A stretch of 64,000 nucleotides of DNA from Vibrio diabolicus (GTDB lineage: Bacteria > Pseudomonadota > Gammaproteobacteria > Enterobacterales > Vibrionaceae): contig CCKK01000002.1 in the NCBI GenBank assembly GCA_001048675.1, positions 620,001 through 684,000 on the forward strand, given 5' to 3'. Position 1 is the stretch's first letter, and every line of letters starts with the position of its first letter. The notes below the pieces were generated by a model that ran no database searches, was not told the DNA's origin, and saw nothing but the letters and a program-made list of their open reading frames with translations. Shown one piece after another: positions 47,164 through 56,462 of this stretch. Made by a program: the position numbers and the translations under genes.

Positions 47164-48712
47164 ATGACAGCGAAATATGGCGTAAAACGTCGATTAGCGA
47201 TTCTTGCCGCCGCCTTAATTGGCGCGACAAGTAGCAGTATCGCGGCAGAGAAACCTAACATTCTCGTCATTTGGGGTGATGATATTGGCCAGTCCAATCT
47301 CAGTGCTTACACCTTCGGCTTGATGGGATACAAAACACCAAACATAGACAGCATCGCGAAAGAGGGCATGATGTTCACGGATTATTACGGTGAACAATCT
47401 TGTACTGCGGGCCGTTCTACTTTTATCACCGGCCAGACCGTCCTTAGAACGGGTTTAAGTAAAGTAGGGCTTCCTGGCGCAGATCTTGGCTTGAAGGAAG
47501 AAGATGCCACCATTGCCGAAATGTTGAAGCCGATGGGCTATATGACGGGTCAATTTGGTAAAAATCATTTAGGCGACAAAGACGAACACCTGCCTACTAA
47601 CCACGGCTTCGATGAATTTTTTGGCAACCTTTATCACTTGAACGCCGAGGAAGAACCAGAAAACGTCGATTACCCTAAAGATCCAGAATTTCGTAAAAAG
47701 TTTGGTCCACGAGGCGTTATTCGCTCGTACGCTGACGGCAAAATCGAGGACACCGGGCCTCTGACTCGCAAGCGTATGGAAACCGTGGATGAAGAGACGT
47801 TGGATGCGGCACTCGATTTTATGGATCGTGCCGTCAAAGCTGAAAAACCTTTCTTCGTCTGGTGGAACGCAACGCGTATGCATTTCCGCACCCACGTGAA
47901 AGAAGAGAATTCGGGAAAAACAAGGCATCAGTGAGTATGCAGATGGCATGGTCGAGCATGATAATCATGTCGGCCAACTACTGAAAAAAGTGGACGATTT
48001 GGGCATAAAAGACAACACGATAGTCTTTTATTCAACCGATAATGGTCCGCACATGAACTCGTGGCCAGATGCAGGTACAACGCCATTCCGTGGAGAGAAA
48101 AATACCAACTGGGAAGGTGCGTATCGAGTCCCTGCGATGGTACGTTGGCCGGGTAAAATTAAAGCTGGCGCTGTCTCGAATGATATCATGCACCATATGG
48201 ACTGGATGCCAACTTTCGTTGCTGCCGCAGGTGATGACAGTATCAAAGAGAAATTACTCAAAGGCTATAGTGCGAATGGTAAGAAATTCAAAGTTCATCT
48301 CGATGGTTACAACTTCCTGCCATATTTAACTGGCAAAGAAGAGAAAGCACCGCGTGAAGAGATTTTTTACTTCTCGGATGATGGAGACTTAACCGCACTT
48401 CGTTATAACAAGTGGAAACTGGTTTTCATGGAGCAACGAGCAAAAGGTACGCTGCGCATTTGGGCGGAACCATTCACCACACTTCGTGTTCCTAAGATCT
48501 TCAACTTACGTATGGACCCTTACGAAGTAGCTGATATCACTTCCAACACCTACTATGATTGGATGCTAGACCGTGCTTACATGCTGGTTCCTGCCCAAGC
48601 TTACGTAGGCAGATTCCTCGAAACGTTTAAAGAGTTCCCACCAAGGCAAAAAGCAGCAAGCTTCTCGCTCGATCAGGTGATGGAGAAATTAAAAGAGAAC
48701 CCAAATAAGTAG
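47164..48712 (+). pseudogene. Cys-type sulfatase, frameshifted
   Basis: Secreted alkaline-phosphatase-superfamily sulfatase: signal peptide ending SSSIAA, then [16 protein letters not shown] metal-site region and [12 protein letters not shown], where Cys80 in C-T-A-G-R is the residue converted to formylglycine. The frame breaks near 47911-47925: it stops at 47934, while the next frame continues as [19 protein letters not shown] through the normal C-terminus to 48712. Comparison with the intact paralogue at 49834 shows that one extra A (in AAAAA or CAA) causes the break. With that base removed it would be about 515 aa. AGAGG precedes the ATG. Confidence 0.88.
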
Positions 48713-48750
48713 GCTAGTGCTACGTAAGCAATACGATGCAACCATATAGA

Positions 48751-48777
48751 AAAGAGGCTCATATGAGCCTCTTTTTT
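48751..48777. terminator. Terminator after the first sulfatase
   Basis: AAGAGGCTCAT-ATGAGCCTCTT, an 11-bp palindromic arm pair, then T-rich sequence, 38 bp after the sulfatase end and between convergent genes. Confidence 0.82.
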
Positions 48778-48835
48778 CCGTCTAATAAAAGCTTTCAGAG
48801 CAACGAATGGCAAAGAAAATGCGAATCAACAAGGC

Positions 48836-49705
48836 CTACAAGGAAACTGGCTCGTAGTGGGCTGCCGTTAAGTTCGCTTTAATTTTTTCACGTAGCGCAA
48901 TATGAGCAGGGTTGTTCATCTCTCGCTTATGGTAAACAAACTTGTAAGGGATAGCGCATATAGAAATAGGGCATTGCAGAACTTGAAGCTTAAGGGCTTT
49001 ACTCCATTTGTTTGCAAAAGATTGAGACACTAAGCCTAAACAATCGCGTTGCGCGACGTACAACGCCATACCAGCAAGCGAAGATGTGATCAAATCGACT
49101 TTTCTCTCTTGAATAGTTTCTTGGGATAGCTGTTCAAAACCGCTCATGTTGTTCCATTTCCCTGAAAACAAACAGTGAGTTTCCTCATAAAACTGCTCTT
49201 TTGAGAGCGAGCCTTGCACGCGGGGATGATTCTCACGACAGATAATCACCGCCTCTTCTTCGTAGGCATCTTCAATAATAAATGCGGCATCTTTTGTGAT
49301 AACAGTATCAATGACAAGATCGACTTTTTGTTGTCTTAGAAGCTCAAATAATAAGAACTTTTCGGGTGGCGATTCATAAAAAATAGTGTTCTTTATCGGG
49401 TCCATAATGTGCAATAAAATTTCGGAACAACACACTTCAAAATGATTCTTATCGGATATCGCATTATCAATAATATTAACCGCTTGCTGGAATTGCGGTA
49501 GCAGCTGATAGGCGGTAGATGTTAGTGCGATACCTCGCCCTTTTTTGACAAATAATTGCTTATCGACCACTTGTTCTAAACGCTTTATTGCAGCGCTCAC
49601 AGCGGGTTGTGTCAGCCCCAATTGTTCCGCGGCTTTCGTATAAGATTGGAACTCCGCGACAACAAGAAAAGTTTGGATCAAATTCAAGTCCATAACGTTA
49701 CTCAT
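48836..49705 (-). CDS. LysR-family regulator next to sulfatase genes
   Basis: 289 residues with an N-terminal LysR helix-turn-helix (LIQTFLVVAEFQSYTKAAEQLGLTQPAVSAAIKRLE) and a substrate-binding-type C-terminal domain. The start could also be the second Met (49693, MDLNLIQTF), the more usual LysR beginning. It is divergent from the intact sulfatase, with a perfect T-N11-A palindrome (49704-49718) at its own start, so self-control and control of the sulfatase are likely. Ligand unknown. Confidence 0.87.
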   Translation of the reverse strand: MSNVMDLNLIQTFLVVAEFQSYTKAAEQLGLTQPAVSAAIKRLEQVVDKQLFVKKGRGIALTSTAYQLLPQFQQAVNIIDNAISDKNHFEVCCSEILLHIMDPIKNTIFYESPPEKFLLFELLRQQKVDLVIDTVITKDAAFIIEDAYEEEAVIICRENHPRVQGSLSKEQFYEETHCLFSGKWNNMSGFEQLSQETIQERKVDLITSSLAGMALYVAQRDCLGLVSQSFANKWSKALKLQVLQCPISICAIPYKFVYHKREMNNPAHIALREKIKANLTAAHYEPVSL

Positions 49706-49718
49706 AAATTTAATTTAT
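49704..49718. promoter_or_regulatory. LysR-type palindrome at the regulator start
   Basis: ATAAAT-TTA-ATTTAT is a perfect interrupted palindrome containing T-N11-A (T at 49705, A at 49717), the LysR binding pattern. It abuts the regulator's first codon. Confidence 0.5.
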
Positions 49719-49833
49719 AGGTTAACTAATTCTGACTGCATTTATCGCCTGAAATTAGTGCTTTATCTTATATCAACAATGGTATTGAAAAGCGAATACC
49801 ATTTTTACGCACTAGCGAACTCTTGGAGATAAT

Positions 49834-51360
49834 ATGAAAAATGCGACCAAAACGAGCAGTAAAAAACTCGTACTTAACGCATGTACGTTAGCATTAGGCG
49901 CTGCATCTGCAGTTGCACACGCAGCGGACAAACCCAACATTCTTGTCATCTTTGGTGATGATGTTGGTTACTGGAACCTTAGTACCTACAACCAAGGCAT
50001 GATGGCGTACAATACGCCGAACATCGATAGCATTGCTAAAGAAGGTGCGAAGTTCACTAACTTCTACGCACAGCAAAGTTCGACAGCAGGCCGTTCTGCA
50101 TTCATCACTGGTCAAATGCCAAAACGTACTGGTCTATCAAAAGTGGGCTTACCAGGCGCTCCGCAAGGTATCTCGGAAAAAGATCCAACGATTGCAACCG
50201 TGCTTAAGCAAATGGGTTATGCAACCGGACAATTTGGTAAGAACCATTTAGGCGACCGAGACGAACACCTTCCTACCAACCACGGTTTTGATGAGTTTTT
50301 CGGCAACCTATATCACTTGAACGCGGAAGAAGAGCCAGAGAACGTGGATTATCCTAAAGATCCAGAGTTCAAGAAGAAATTTGGCCCTCGTGGCGTAATC
50401 CACTCTTACGCTGACGGCAAAATTGAAGATACCGGTCCACTTACGCGTAAGCGTATGGAAAATGTTGACGGTGAATTCCTTGATGCTGCGGAAACCTTCA
50501 TAGAAAAACAAGTAAAAGCAGATAAGCCGTTCTTTACTTGGTTTAACACCACTCGCATGCACAACTTCACGCATGTTCCTGAAGAATACCAAGGTAAAAC
50601 AGGTGCTGGTTTCTACGCGGATGGTGTCAAGCAGCACGATGATCAAATCGGTCAGCTACTTAATAAGATCAAAGAGTTGGGTGTGGATGACAATACAATC
50701 ATTGTTTACACCACTGACAACGGTCCTATGGTTGATTTGTGGCCTGATGCAGGGATGACACCATTTCGCTCTGAGAAAAACACTGGTTGGGAAGGCAGTT
50801 TCCGTGTGCCGATGTTGATTAAATGGCCTGGAAACATCGAAGCAGGTAAAACGTTCAACGGCATGATGTCATTAGAGGACTTCTTCCCGACATTGGTTGC
50901 TGCAGCGGGTGACACCAAAGTTAAAGATGAATTACTAAAAGGCAAGAAAGTTGGTGATATGGACTATAAAGTTCACCTAGATGGTTACAACCAACTGCCA
51001 TATCTAACGGGTAAGTCAGACAAATCTGCTCGTAACGAATTCGTTTACTGGAGCGATGACGGTGATCTTGTGGCATTACGCCAAGGAAAGTACAAGTTCC
51101 ACTTTATGATTCAAGAGAATGAAACGGGCATGGATGTATGGCGTAAGCCTTTCACTAAACTTCGTGTTCCATTGATCTTCGACTTGAGTATCGATCCATT
51201 CGAACGTGGTGACCAAGGTATGGGTTACTCTCGTTGGATGTACGAGCGTTCATTCCTAATGATGCCAGCGGTAGAGAAAGTGAAAGAGGTAATGGGTACG
51301 TTTAAAGAGTTCCCACCTCGCATGGAAGCAGGTTCATTCGTACCTAAGTCTTCTAAGTAA
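49834..51360 (+). CDS. Ser-type arylsulfatase-like sulfatase
   Basis: Periplasmic or secreted sulfatase, 508 residues, signal peptide ending VAHAA. It has the sulfatase N-terminal site KPNILVIFGDDVGYWN and the modification motif S-T-A-G-R with Ser83 at the place of Cys80 in the broken paralogue. Ser-type enzymes need a radical-SAM maturase to make formylglycine; one is encoded 114 bp downstream. Other metal-site and substrate-site regions: [63 protein letters not shown]. Substrate unknown (choline sulfate, aryl or sugar sulfates are possible). GGAG lies upstream of the ATG. Confidence 0.93.
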   Translation: MKNATKTSSKKLVLNACTLALGAASAVAHAADKPNILVIFGDDVGYWNLSTYNQGMMAYNTPNIDSIAKEGAKFTNFYAQQSSTAGRSAFITGQMPKRTGLSKVGLPGAPQGISEKDPTIATVLKQMGYATGQFGKNHLGDRDEHLPTNHGFDEFFGNLYHLNAEEEPENVDYPKDPEFKKKFGPRGVIHSYADGKIEDTGPLTRKRMENVDGEFLDAAETFIEKQVKADKPFFTWFNTTRMHNFTHVPEEYQGKTGAGFYADGVKQHDDQIGQLLNKIKELGVDDNTIIVYTTDNGPMVDLWPDAGMTPFRSEKNTGWEGSFRVPMLIKWPGNIEAGKTFNGMMSLEDFFPTLVAAAGDTKVKDELLKGKKVGDMDYKVHLDGYNQLPYLTGKSDKSARNEFVYWSDDGDLVALRQGKYKFHFMIQENETGMDVWRKPFTKLRVPLIFDLSIDPFERGDQGMGYSRWMYERSFLMMPAVEKVKEVMGTFKEFPPRMEAGSFVPKSSK

Positions 51361-51380
51361 TAAAGAACATCGATAATCCA

Positions 51381-51400
51381 TAGCGCTCTTCGGAGCGCTA
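51381..51400 (+). terminator. UUCG-loop hairpin after the sulfatase
   Basis: TAGCGCTC-TTCG-GAGCGCTA is a perfect 8-bp stem with a UUCG tetraloop, 20 bp after the stop. It has no T run and is directly followed by the 56-bp inverted-repeat element, so it may be a 3' stabiliser or partial terminator. Confidence 0.75.
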
Positions 51401-51456
51401 TATACCCAAATAGCTTCCCGTTTACTGCACTACGCTTGCGAGGTTATTTGGGTATA
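51401..51456. repeat. 56-bp intergenic inverted-repeat element
   Basis: Perfect 12-bp terminal inverted repeats TATACCCAAATA and TATTTGGGTATA enclose a 32-bp partly self-complementary core. The form is that of a dispersed REP/ERIC-like intergenic palindrome. A relative with ATACCC/GGGTAT ends lies at 4435-4464. It sits between the sulfatase and its maturase. Confidence 0.65.
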
Positions 51457-51474
51457 TTAAATAGTGAGAAACGT

Positions 51475-52776
51475 ATGAGTAAGATTTCCCCTCGCCATTC
51501 TACTACTATGCCTATTGTGCCTCTTAAAACGGCGTCTAAAGCAACGGTTCCGGGTGCGTACGACCGTCGATTCCATGTGATGGCAAAGCCAGGCGGAGCA
51601 AAATGCAATATCGATTGTCAGTACTGCTTTTATCTGCATAAAGAAAATCTATTGCACCAAGAAAAGCAGCCAAAAATGGACGATGCAACACTGGAAGCGT
51701 TCGTGAAAAGCTACATCGAAAGTCAGGATGGCGAAGAAATTGTTTTCTCATGGCAGGGCGGTGAGCCAACGCTACTTGGGTTGGACTATTTCCGCAATGT
51801 TGTAGCTCTGCAAAAGAAACATCAGCCGAAAGGCGTTCGCATTGAAAACGACCTTCAGACCAACGGCATTTTGCTAAACGATGAGTGGTGTGCGTTTTTA
51901 AAAGAGCACAACTTCCTAGTTGGCTTGTCGATTGATGGGCCACGAGAGCTGCACGACAAATATCGCAAAACCCGCAGCGGTAAGCCGACGTTTGATCTGG
52001 TGATGAAAGCGGTAGATAAGCTCAAAGCGCATGGCGTGAAATTCAATGCGTTGGTGACGGTCAATCGGCACAATGCGAAATACCCGCTCGAAGTGTATCG
52101 ATTTTTAACCCAAGAATTAGGTGTGACATACATTCAGTTTGCACCGGTGGTTGAAGCGAACGACTTCCAAACAACCGCACCGCAGTTTTGGAACGAACAG
52201 AGGATCCCAACCAAAGGCAGTGATCTGGCGAAACCGGGTCATCCAATGTCTGTTGTGACGGATTGGTCGGTCGATCCTGAAGATTGGGGACGCTTTTTAA
52301 TGGCGACCTTTGAAGAATGGGTGAATAACGATCTTGGCCGTGTACTGGTTAACCTGTTTGAAACCGCGGTAGCGCAAGTAATGGGGAAACCGTCTCAGCT
52401 TTGCGTGACGGCGGAGTTTTGTGGCAAAGGCTTGGCGATTGAGCACAATGGCGACGTGTTCTGTTGCGACCACTATGTATACCCAGAATACAAACTCGCC
52501 AACATTCATGAACACTCATTGAATGACATGGCCTTCTCTACACGACAATACACGTTTGGCATGGCAAAACGCGAATCTTTGCCGATGTATTGTAAGCAGT
52601 GTCCCTACTTGCCTTATTGCTGGGGCGAGTGTCCGAAAAACCGTTTGATCAAAACGCCGAATGACGAGGCTGGACTAAACTATCTGTGTTCGGGAATCAA
52701 AATGTTCTTTGATTACGCGTTACCGATGTTGGTTGGTCTTGCACAGCTTCTCCAATCTGAAGAACCGCAAAGATAA
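51475..52776 (+). CDS. Anaerobic-type sulfatase maturase (radical SAM)
   Basis: Radical-SAM/SPASM enzyme that oxidises the active-site Ser or Cys of sulfatases to formylglycine in the cytoplasm before export. From the chosen ATG (MSKISPRHST...) it has 433 residues; a frame open from 51436 starts inside the repeat element. The SAM cluster is Cys44-x3-Cys48-x2-Cys51 (CNIDCQYC), followed by WQGGEPTLLGLD and SIDGPRELHDKYR. C-terminal Cys for auxiliary clusters are seen in CVTAEFCGKG, DVFCCDHYVYPEY, YCKQCPYLPYCWGECPKNR. It matches the anSME/AtsB family well. The MoxR operon begins 86 bp downstream. Confidence 0.93.
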   Translation: MSKISPRHSTTMPIVPLKTASKATVPGAYDRRFHVMAKPGGAKCNIDCQYCFYLHKENLLHQEKQPKMDDATLEAFVKSYIESQDGEEIVFSWQGGEPTLLGLDYFRNVVALQKKHQPKGVRIENDLQTNGILLNDEWCAFLKEHNFLVGLSIDGPRELHDKYRKTRSGKPTFDLVMKAVDKLKAHGVKFNALVTVNRHNAKYPLEVYRFLTQELGVTYIQFAPVVEANDFQTTAPQFWNEQRIPTKGSDLAKPGHPMSVVTDWSVDPEDWGRFLMATFEEWVNNDLGRVLVNLFETAVAQVMGKPSQLCVTAEFCGKGLAIEHNGDVFCCDHYVYPEYKLANIHEHSLNDMAFSTRQYTFGMAKRESLPMYCKQCPYLPYCWGECPKNRLIKTPNDEAGLNYLCSGIKMFFDYALPMLVGLAQLLQSEEPQR

Positions 52777-52861
52777 CATAGTGAATATAACCTTAAGTTA
52801 TTTCATTTGTTCTTATACTTAACTATTGAAAAGACGGCTTAAACCACTGAAAAGGTACCCT

Positions 52862-53845
52862 ATGAACCACGCACAACAAGCGATAAAAGAACTCATCGAA
52901 CAAACAGAAAAAAGCGTCATTGGACAAAGCCACGTGGTTCGAGCTTTAGTCATCGGGTTATTAACGAACGGGCACATTCTTCTAGAAGGTTTGCCGGGAA
53001 CGGCAAAAACACGTTCTGTAAAATCGTTGGCCAACTTGTTAAACACCAGTTTTGGTCGAATCCAGTTTACGCCGGACCTTTTGCCATCGGACGTGACGGG
53101 AACCGAGGTTTATCAAGAGTTGGATGGCAAGCCGCAACTCCATTTTCAGCCAGGGCCAATTTTTAACAGCATAGTGCTTGCCGATGAGGTCAACCGTGCG
53201 CCAGCCAAAGTACAAGCAGCACTGCTTGAAGCCATGGCCGAAGGCACAATCACGGTAGGTGATAAAACTCACGTATTGCCAGACTTGTTTATGGTGCTTG
53301 CAACGCAAAACCCAGTAGAACAAGAGGGCACGTATCCGCTGCCAGAAGCACAAATGGACCGTTTTATCATGAAGGTTACCGTCGATTACCCAGAAGATGA
53401 AGCCGAACGTGACATCATTCGTTTGGTGCGCAGTGAAGAATTAGGTGCGGAAACCAGCAGCGAAATTATTACGCCAAAACACATCGAGCCAGATGTGGTG
53501 CTAGAAGCACGTCGTCAACTACCTGATATTGTTGTGTCAGATCTAGTGGAAAACTACATTGTCGCGTTAGTGATGGCGACTCGTAAGCCAGAGCGTTATG
53601 CCGATTCAAACTTAGCAAAATGGATTGAGATTGGCTCTAGTCCTCGTGCTTCCATCGCACTAGACAAATGCGCTCGTGCGTATGCGTGGATGCAAGGACG
53701 TGACCATGTCACTCCTGACGATGTGCGAGCCATGATTCCGTCTGTACTGGGCCACCGTTTTTCTTTGACCTACGATGCATTAGCAGACGGAGTCGATCAC
53801 CAACGCGTCGTGCAAGAGCTGCTAGATTGTGTAGAAATTGGGTAA
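52862..53845 (+). CDS. MoxR-family AAA+ ATPase
   Basis: Cytoplasmic AAA+ chaperone-like ATPase, 327 residues from the ATG giving MNHAQQAIKELIEQ (a TTG-led extension to 52826 is less likely). Walker A LEGLPGTAKTRSVK, the MoxR sensor-type segments RIQFTPDLLPSDVTG, Walker B VLADEVNRAPAKVQAALLEAMAE, ATQNPVEQEGTYPLPEAQMDRF and the C-terminal lid. MoxR proteins act with von Willebrand-domain partners, here encoded just downstream, possibly in assembling an envelope or metal-containing enzyme. Confidence 0.92.
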   Translation: MNHAQQAIKELIEQTEKSVIGQSHVVRALVIGLLTNGHILLEGLPGTAKTRSVKSLANLLNTSFGRIQFTPDLLPSDVTGTEVYQELDGKPQLHFQPGPIFNSIVLADEVNRAPAKVQAALLEAMAEGTITVGDKTHVLPDLFMVLATQNPVEQEGTYPLPEAQMDRFIMKVTVDYPEDEAERDIIRLVRSEELGAETSSEIITPKHIEPDVVLEARRQLPDIVVSDLVENYIVALVMATRKPERYADSNLAKWIEIGSSPRASIALDKCARAYAWMQGRDHVTPDDVRAMIPSVLGHRFSLTYDALADGVDHQRVVQELLDCVEIG

Positions 53846-53857
53846 GCGGGAGGCATT

Positions 53858-54820
53858 ATGGCTAAGCCAACTCTTGCGCCAAAATCACAGGGGATGGATC
53901 CCCGTTTGTACTGCGATTACGCTCGTTTAGTACGTTTGCAAGCACAAGCAGAATCATTCAGTTTACTTCCTCATCTAAAAGCGGGCAGCGTACTCTCAGG
54001 CCGCCACAATTCGCTGTTTCGCGGTCGTGGATTGAACTTCGAAGAGCTGCGCCATTATCAATTGGGTGACGACATTCGTAACCTGGATTGGAAAGTCACG
54101 ATGCGCACAGGCAAGCCGCACGTGCGCAGCTACACCGAAGAAAAAGATCGCAACGTGATCGTGTGTGTCGACCAGCGCAGCGCAATGTTTTTTGCTTCGA
54201 CGCAAGTAATGAAATCGGTTGTCGCGGCAGAAATCGCGGCCATGTGCGGGTGGCGCGTGTTAAAAGATGGCGACCGAGTTGGTTTTGTCATCGCATCCCA
54301 ACAGGCGCTGTTTCACAGCAAGGCGCAGCGTTCGCAAAACGATCTTCTGGCTCAACTTAAGCGTCTCGCTAAAGCCAATCAATCGCTCAATGTGGACTCC
54401 CGCAATTCCGAAAAAGTGACGTTCAGTCAATGGATTGAGCTCATTAAACGCATGAAGCTCAAACAATCCACATTGATTTTTATCAGCGACTGGAGCGACT
54501 GCGAGGAGCACCACCTTGATCACCTTAAACAGCTACAACAGCACAACGATGTTCTCGCAGTGATGGTCAGTGACCCATTAGAACAAGCGCTACCAGACGA
54601 TTTGGCAAAATCGAAATGGGTGGTTGGTGATGGGCAGTATCAACTCAATTTAGACAGCAAAGCAAAGGTAGAAGCCGCGAGCGCAAAGCTTGAGGCTCGA
54701 ACTAGCTTACAGCGTCAATCACTCTCTCAACTTATGGCGATGAAACACCTTCCGCACATCGAACTCGATACGACAGGCGAGCACATTAAACAATTTCAAA
54801 AACTGGTAGGAGGGCGTTAA
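53858..54820 (+). CDS. DUF58 domain protein
   Basis: 320 residues, cytoplasmic, with the DUF58 core HNSLFRGRGLNFEELRHYQLGDDIRNLDWKVTMRTGKPHVRSYTEEKDRNVIVCVDQ (about residues 50-105) leading into a VWA-like fold. It lies 12 bp after moxR and touches the next gene directly (stop TAA then ATG). The family accompanies MoxR in Bat operons; molecular role unknown. Confidence 0.9.
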   Translation: MAKPTLAPKSQGMDPRLYCDYARLVRLQAQAESFSLLPHLKAGSVLSGRHNSLFRGRGLNFEELRHYQLGDDIRNLDWKVTMRTGKPHVRSYTEEKDRNVIVCVDQRSAMFFASTQVMKSVVAAEIAAMCGWRVLKDGDRVGFVIASQQALFHSKAQRSQNDLLAQLKRLAKANQSLNVDSRNSEKVTFSQWIELIKRMKLKQSTLIFISDWSDCEEHHLDHLKQLQQHNDVLAVMVSDPLEQALPDDLAKSKWVVGDGQYQLNLDSKAKVEAASAKLEARTSLQRQSLSQLMAMKHLPHIELDTTGEHIKQFQKLVGGR

Positions 54821-55399
54821 ATGAGTGGTCTTCCTACGCCTCCGAGTACCTACATACTCAGAGACCTACATGATGTGGCCGTGCCACCAAGCGTGAGTTG
54901 GTATCCGCAAACTATTGGCTGGAAGATTTTAGCGGCGGTTGCGCTCATTGCATTAGTGTATGTCGCGTATCGTTTGGCTCAACAGTGGTGGTGTAACCGC
55001 TACCGACAAGAAGCTCTGTTGACGCTTTCGCAAATCAAACCGAGCGACAAAGGCATGCCTAAAGCATTGTTCTCTGTGCTTAAAATTGTGTTGATTCATG
55101 TTGATAGCCGTAACGCGAAATTGTTTGATACCGCCTTTTTGCGCAAGCTCGATGCGCTATATCCGCAAACCGGAGATTCTCAAGCAAACTTGCAAGTGGT
55201 CTTTAACGATGAGCTTTCAAAGCGCTGGCTACAAAGTATTGTTGACCCAAGCGTTACGCTAACCAACGAAGAACGAGTAACGCTTATTGCTCGTGCGAAA
55301 AACTGGGTGAGTGAACACCGTTGTGATGCTCAAAAAAGCGCGGCAAAGAAATCTCCATTATTGAAACGCAAAGCAAATCAGGGAGGTCAACATGAATGA
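54821..55399 (+). CDS. DUF4381 membrane protein
   Basis: 192 residues: a short proline-rich start (LRDLHDVAVPPSVSWYPQTIGW), one membrane segment (KILAAVALIALVYVAYRLA) and a basic cytoplasmic domain. This is the DUF4381 layout, regularly found between DUF58 and BatA genes. It overlaps the next gene by 8 bp. Confidence 0.87.
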   Translation: MSGLPTPPSTYILRDLHDVAVPPSVSWYPQTIGWKILAAVALIALVYVAYRLAQQWWCNRYRQEALLTLSQIKPSDKGMPKALFSVLKIVLIHVDSRNAKLFDTAFLRKLDALYPQTGDSQANLQVVFNDELSKRWLQSIVDPSVTLTNEERVTLIARAKNWVSEHRCDAQKSAAKKSPLLKRKANQGGQHE

Positions 55400-56462
55400 T
55401 CTTCTTGCATCGCTAACTGGTTTGTCTGGTTTTGAATTTGCTCACCCAATGTGGTTTCTGATTTTGCCGCTGCCATTGGTGGTGTACTACTTGGTGCCTG
55501 CATATCGCACTAAGCAAATGGCGATCAAAGTGCCGTTTTTTAGTCAGTTGGTGGAAGCGATTGGCGAGACGCCATCAGAAGGTGCAAGCCAGTTAACCCC
55601 AAGCTGGTGGCAACGAGCAACGTTAATTCTCTCATGGCTTTTGGTGGTGTGTGCGATGGCCAAACCCACCGTGTTAGGCGAGCCTCAAGTTCGCGAGAGT
55701 TTAGGGCGCGATGTGATGGTGGTGGTGGATCTTTCGGGTTCCATGGCTGAGCCTGATTTCACCTCTCGTACAGGTGAAAAAATTTCTCGCCTTGATGCGG
55801 CGAAAGAAGTGCTGACGGAGTTTGTTCAGTCTCGTAAAGGTGACCGATTAGGCTTGGTACTTTTTGGAGATGCCGCTTTCGTGCAAACGCCATTCACAGC
55901 AGACCAAAAAGTGTGGCTCGAACTGCTTAACCAAACCGATGTGGCGATGGCAGGGCAGAGTACCCATCTTGGTGATGCGATTGGCTTAGCGATTAAAGTT
56001 TTTGAGCAAAGCGATAAGTCGCGTGGTGCTTTAGAACAAGATCAAAACCGTGAAAAAGTCGCGATTGTATTAACCGATGGTAACGACACGGGCAGCTTTG
56101 TCGAACCGATTGATGCGGCGAAAGTTGCGAAAGCCAAAGGCGTGCGAGTGCACGTGATTGCGATGGGTGATCCGGAAACGATAGGTGAAACCGCGTTGGA
56201 TATGGACACGATTCATCGCATTGCAAAAGAATCCGGCGGTGAAGCGTTTGAAGCACTCAACCGTGATGAACTGTCGGCTGCCTACGACGAGATTGGCAAA
56301 CTGGAACCTCAACTTTACGAAAGCACCACATACCGCCCAAAACAAAGTCTTCACCATTACTTGATGGCGTTAGTGGTCATCATGCATTTACTCGCGTTCA
56401 GCGTCGCGACACTCAAAAGAAGGGCTGCAACACGATCATCATTAGGAGAGAGCGATGTTTGA
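55392..56462 (+). CDS. batA: BatA-like von Willebrand factor A membrane protein
   Basis: 356 residues. N-terminal membrane segments (MWFLILPLPLVVYYLV; WQRATLILSWLLVVCAMA), a periplasmic VWA domain with the MIDAS motif DLSGSMAEPDF near residue 113, second metal-site residues in AMAGQSTHLGDAIGL and VLTDGNDTGSF, and a C-terminal membrane segment (YLMALVVIMHLLAFSVATL). Metal-dependent protein-protein contact is expected. It overlaps both neighbours by 8 bp, so the operon is tightly coupled. Confidence 0.9.
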   Translation: MNDLLASLTGLSGFEFAHPMWFLILPLPLVVYYLVPAYRTKQMAIKVPFFSQLVEAIGETPSEGASQLTPSWWQRATLILSWLLVVCAMAKPTVLGEPQVRESLGRDVMVVVDLSGSMAEPDFTSRTGEKISRLDAAKEVLTEFVQSRKGDRLGLVLFGDAAFVQTPFTADQKVWLELLNQTDVAMAGQSTHLGDAIGLAIKVFEQSDKSRGALEQDQNREKVAIVLTDGNDTGSFVEPIDAAKVAKAKGVRVHVIAMGDPETIGETALDMDTIHRIAKESGGEAFEALNRDELSAAYDEIGKLEPQLYESTTYRPKQSLHHYLMALVVIMHLLAFSVATLKRRAATRSSLGESDV

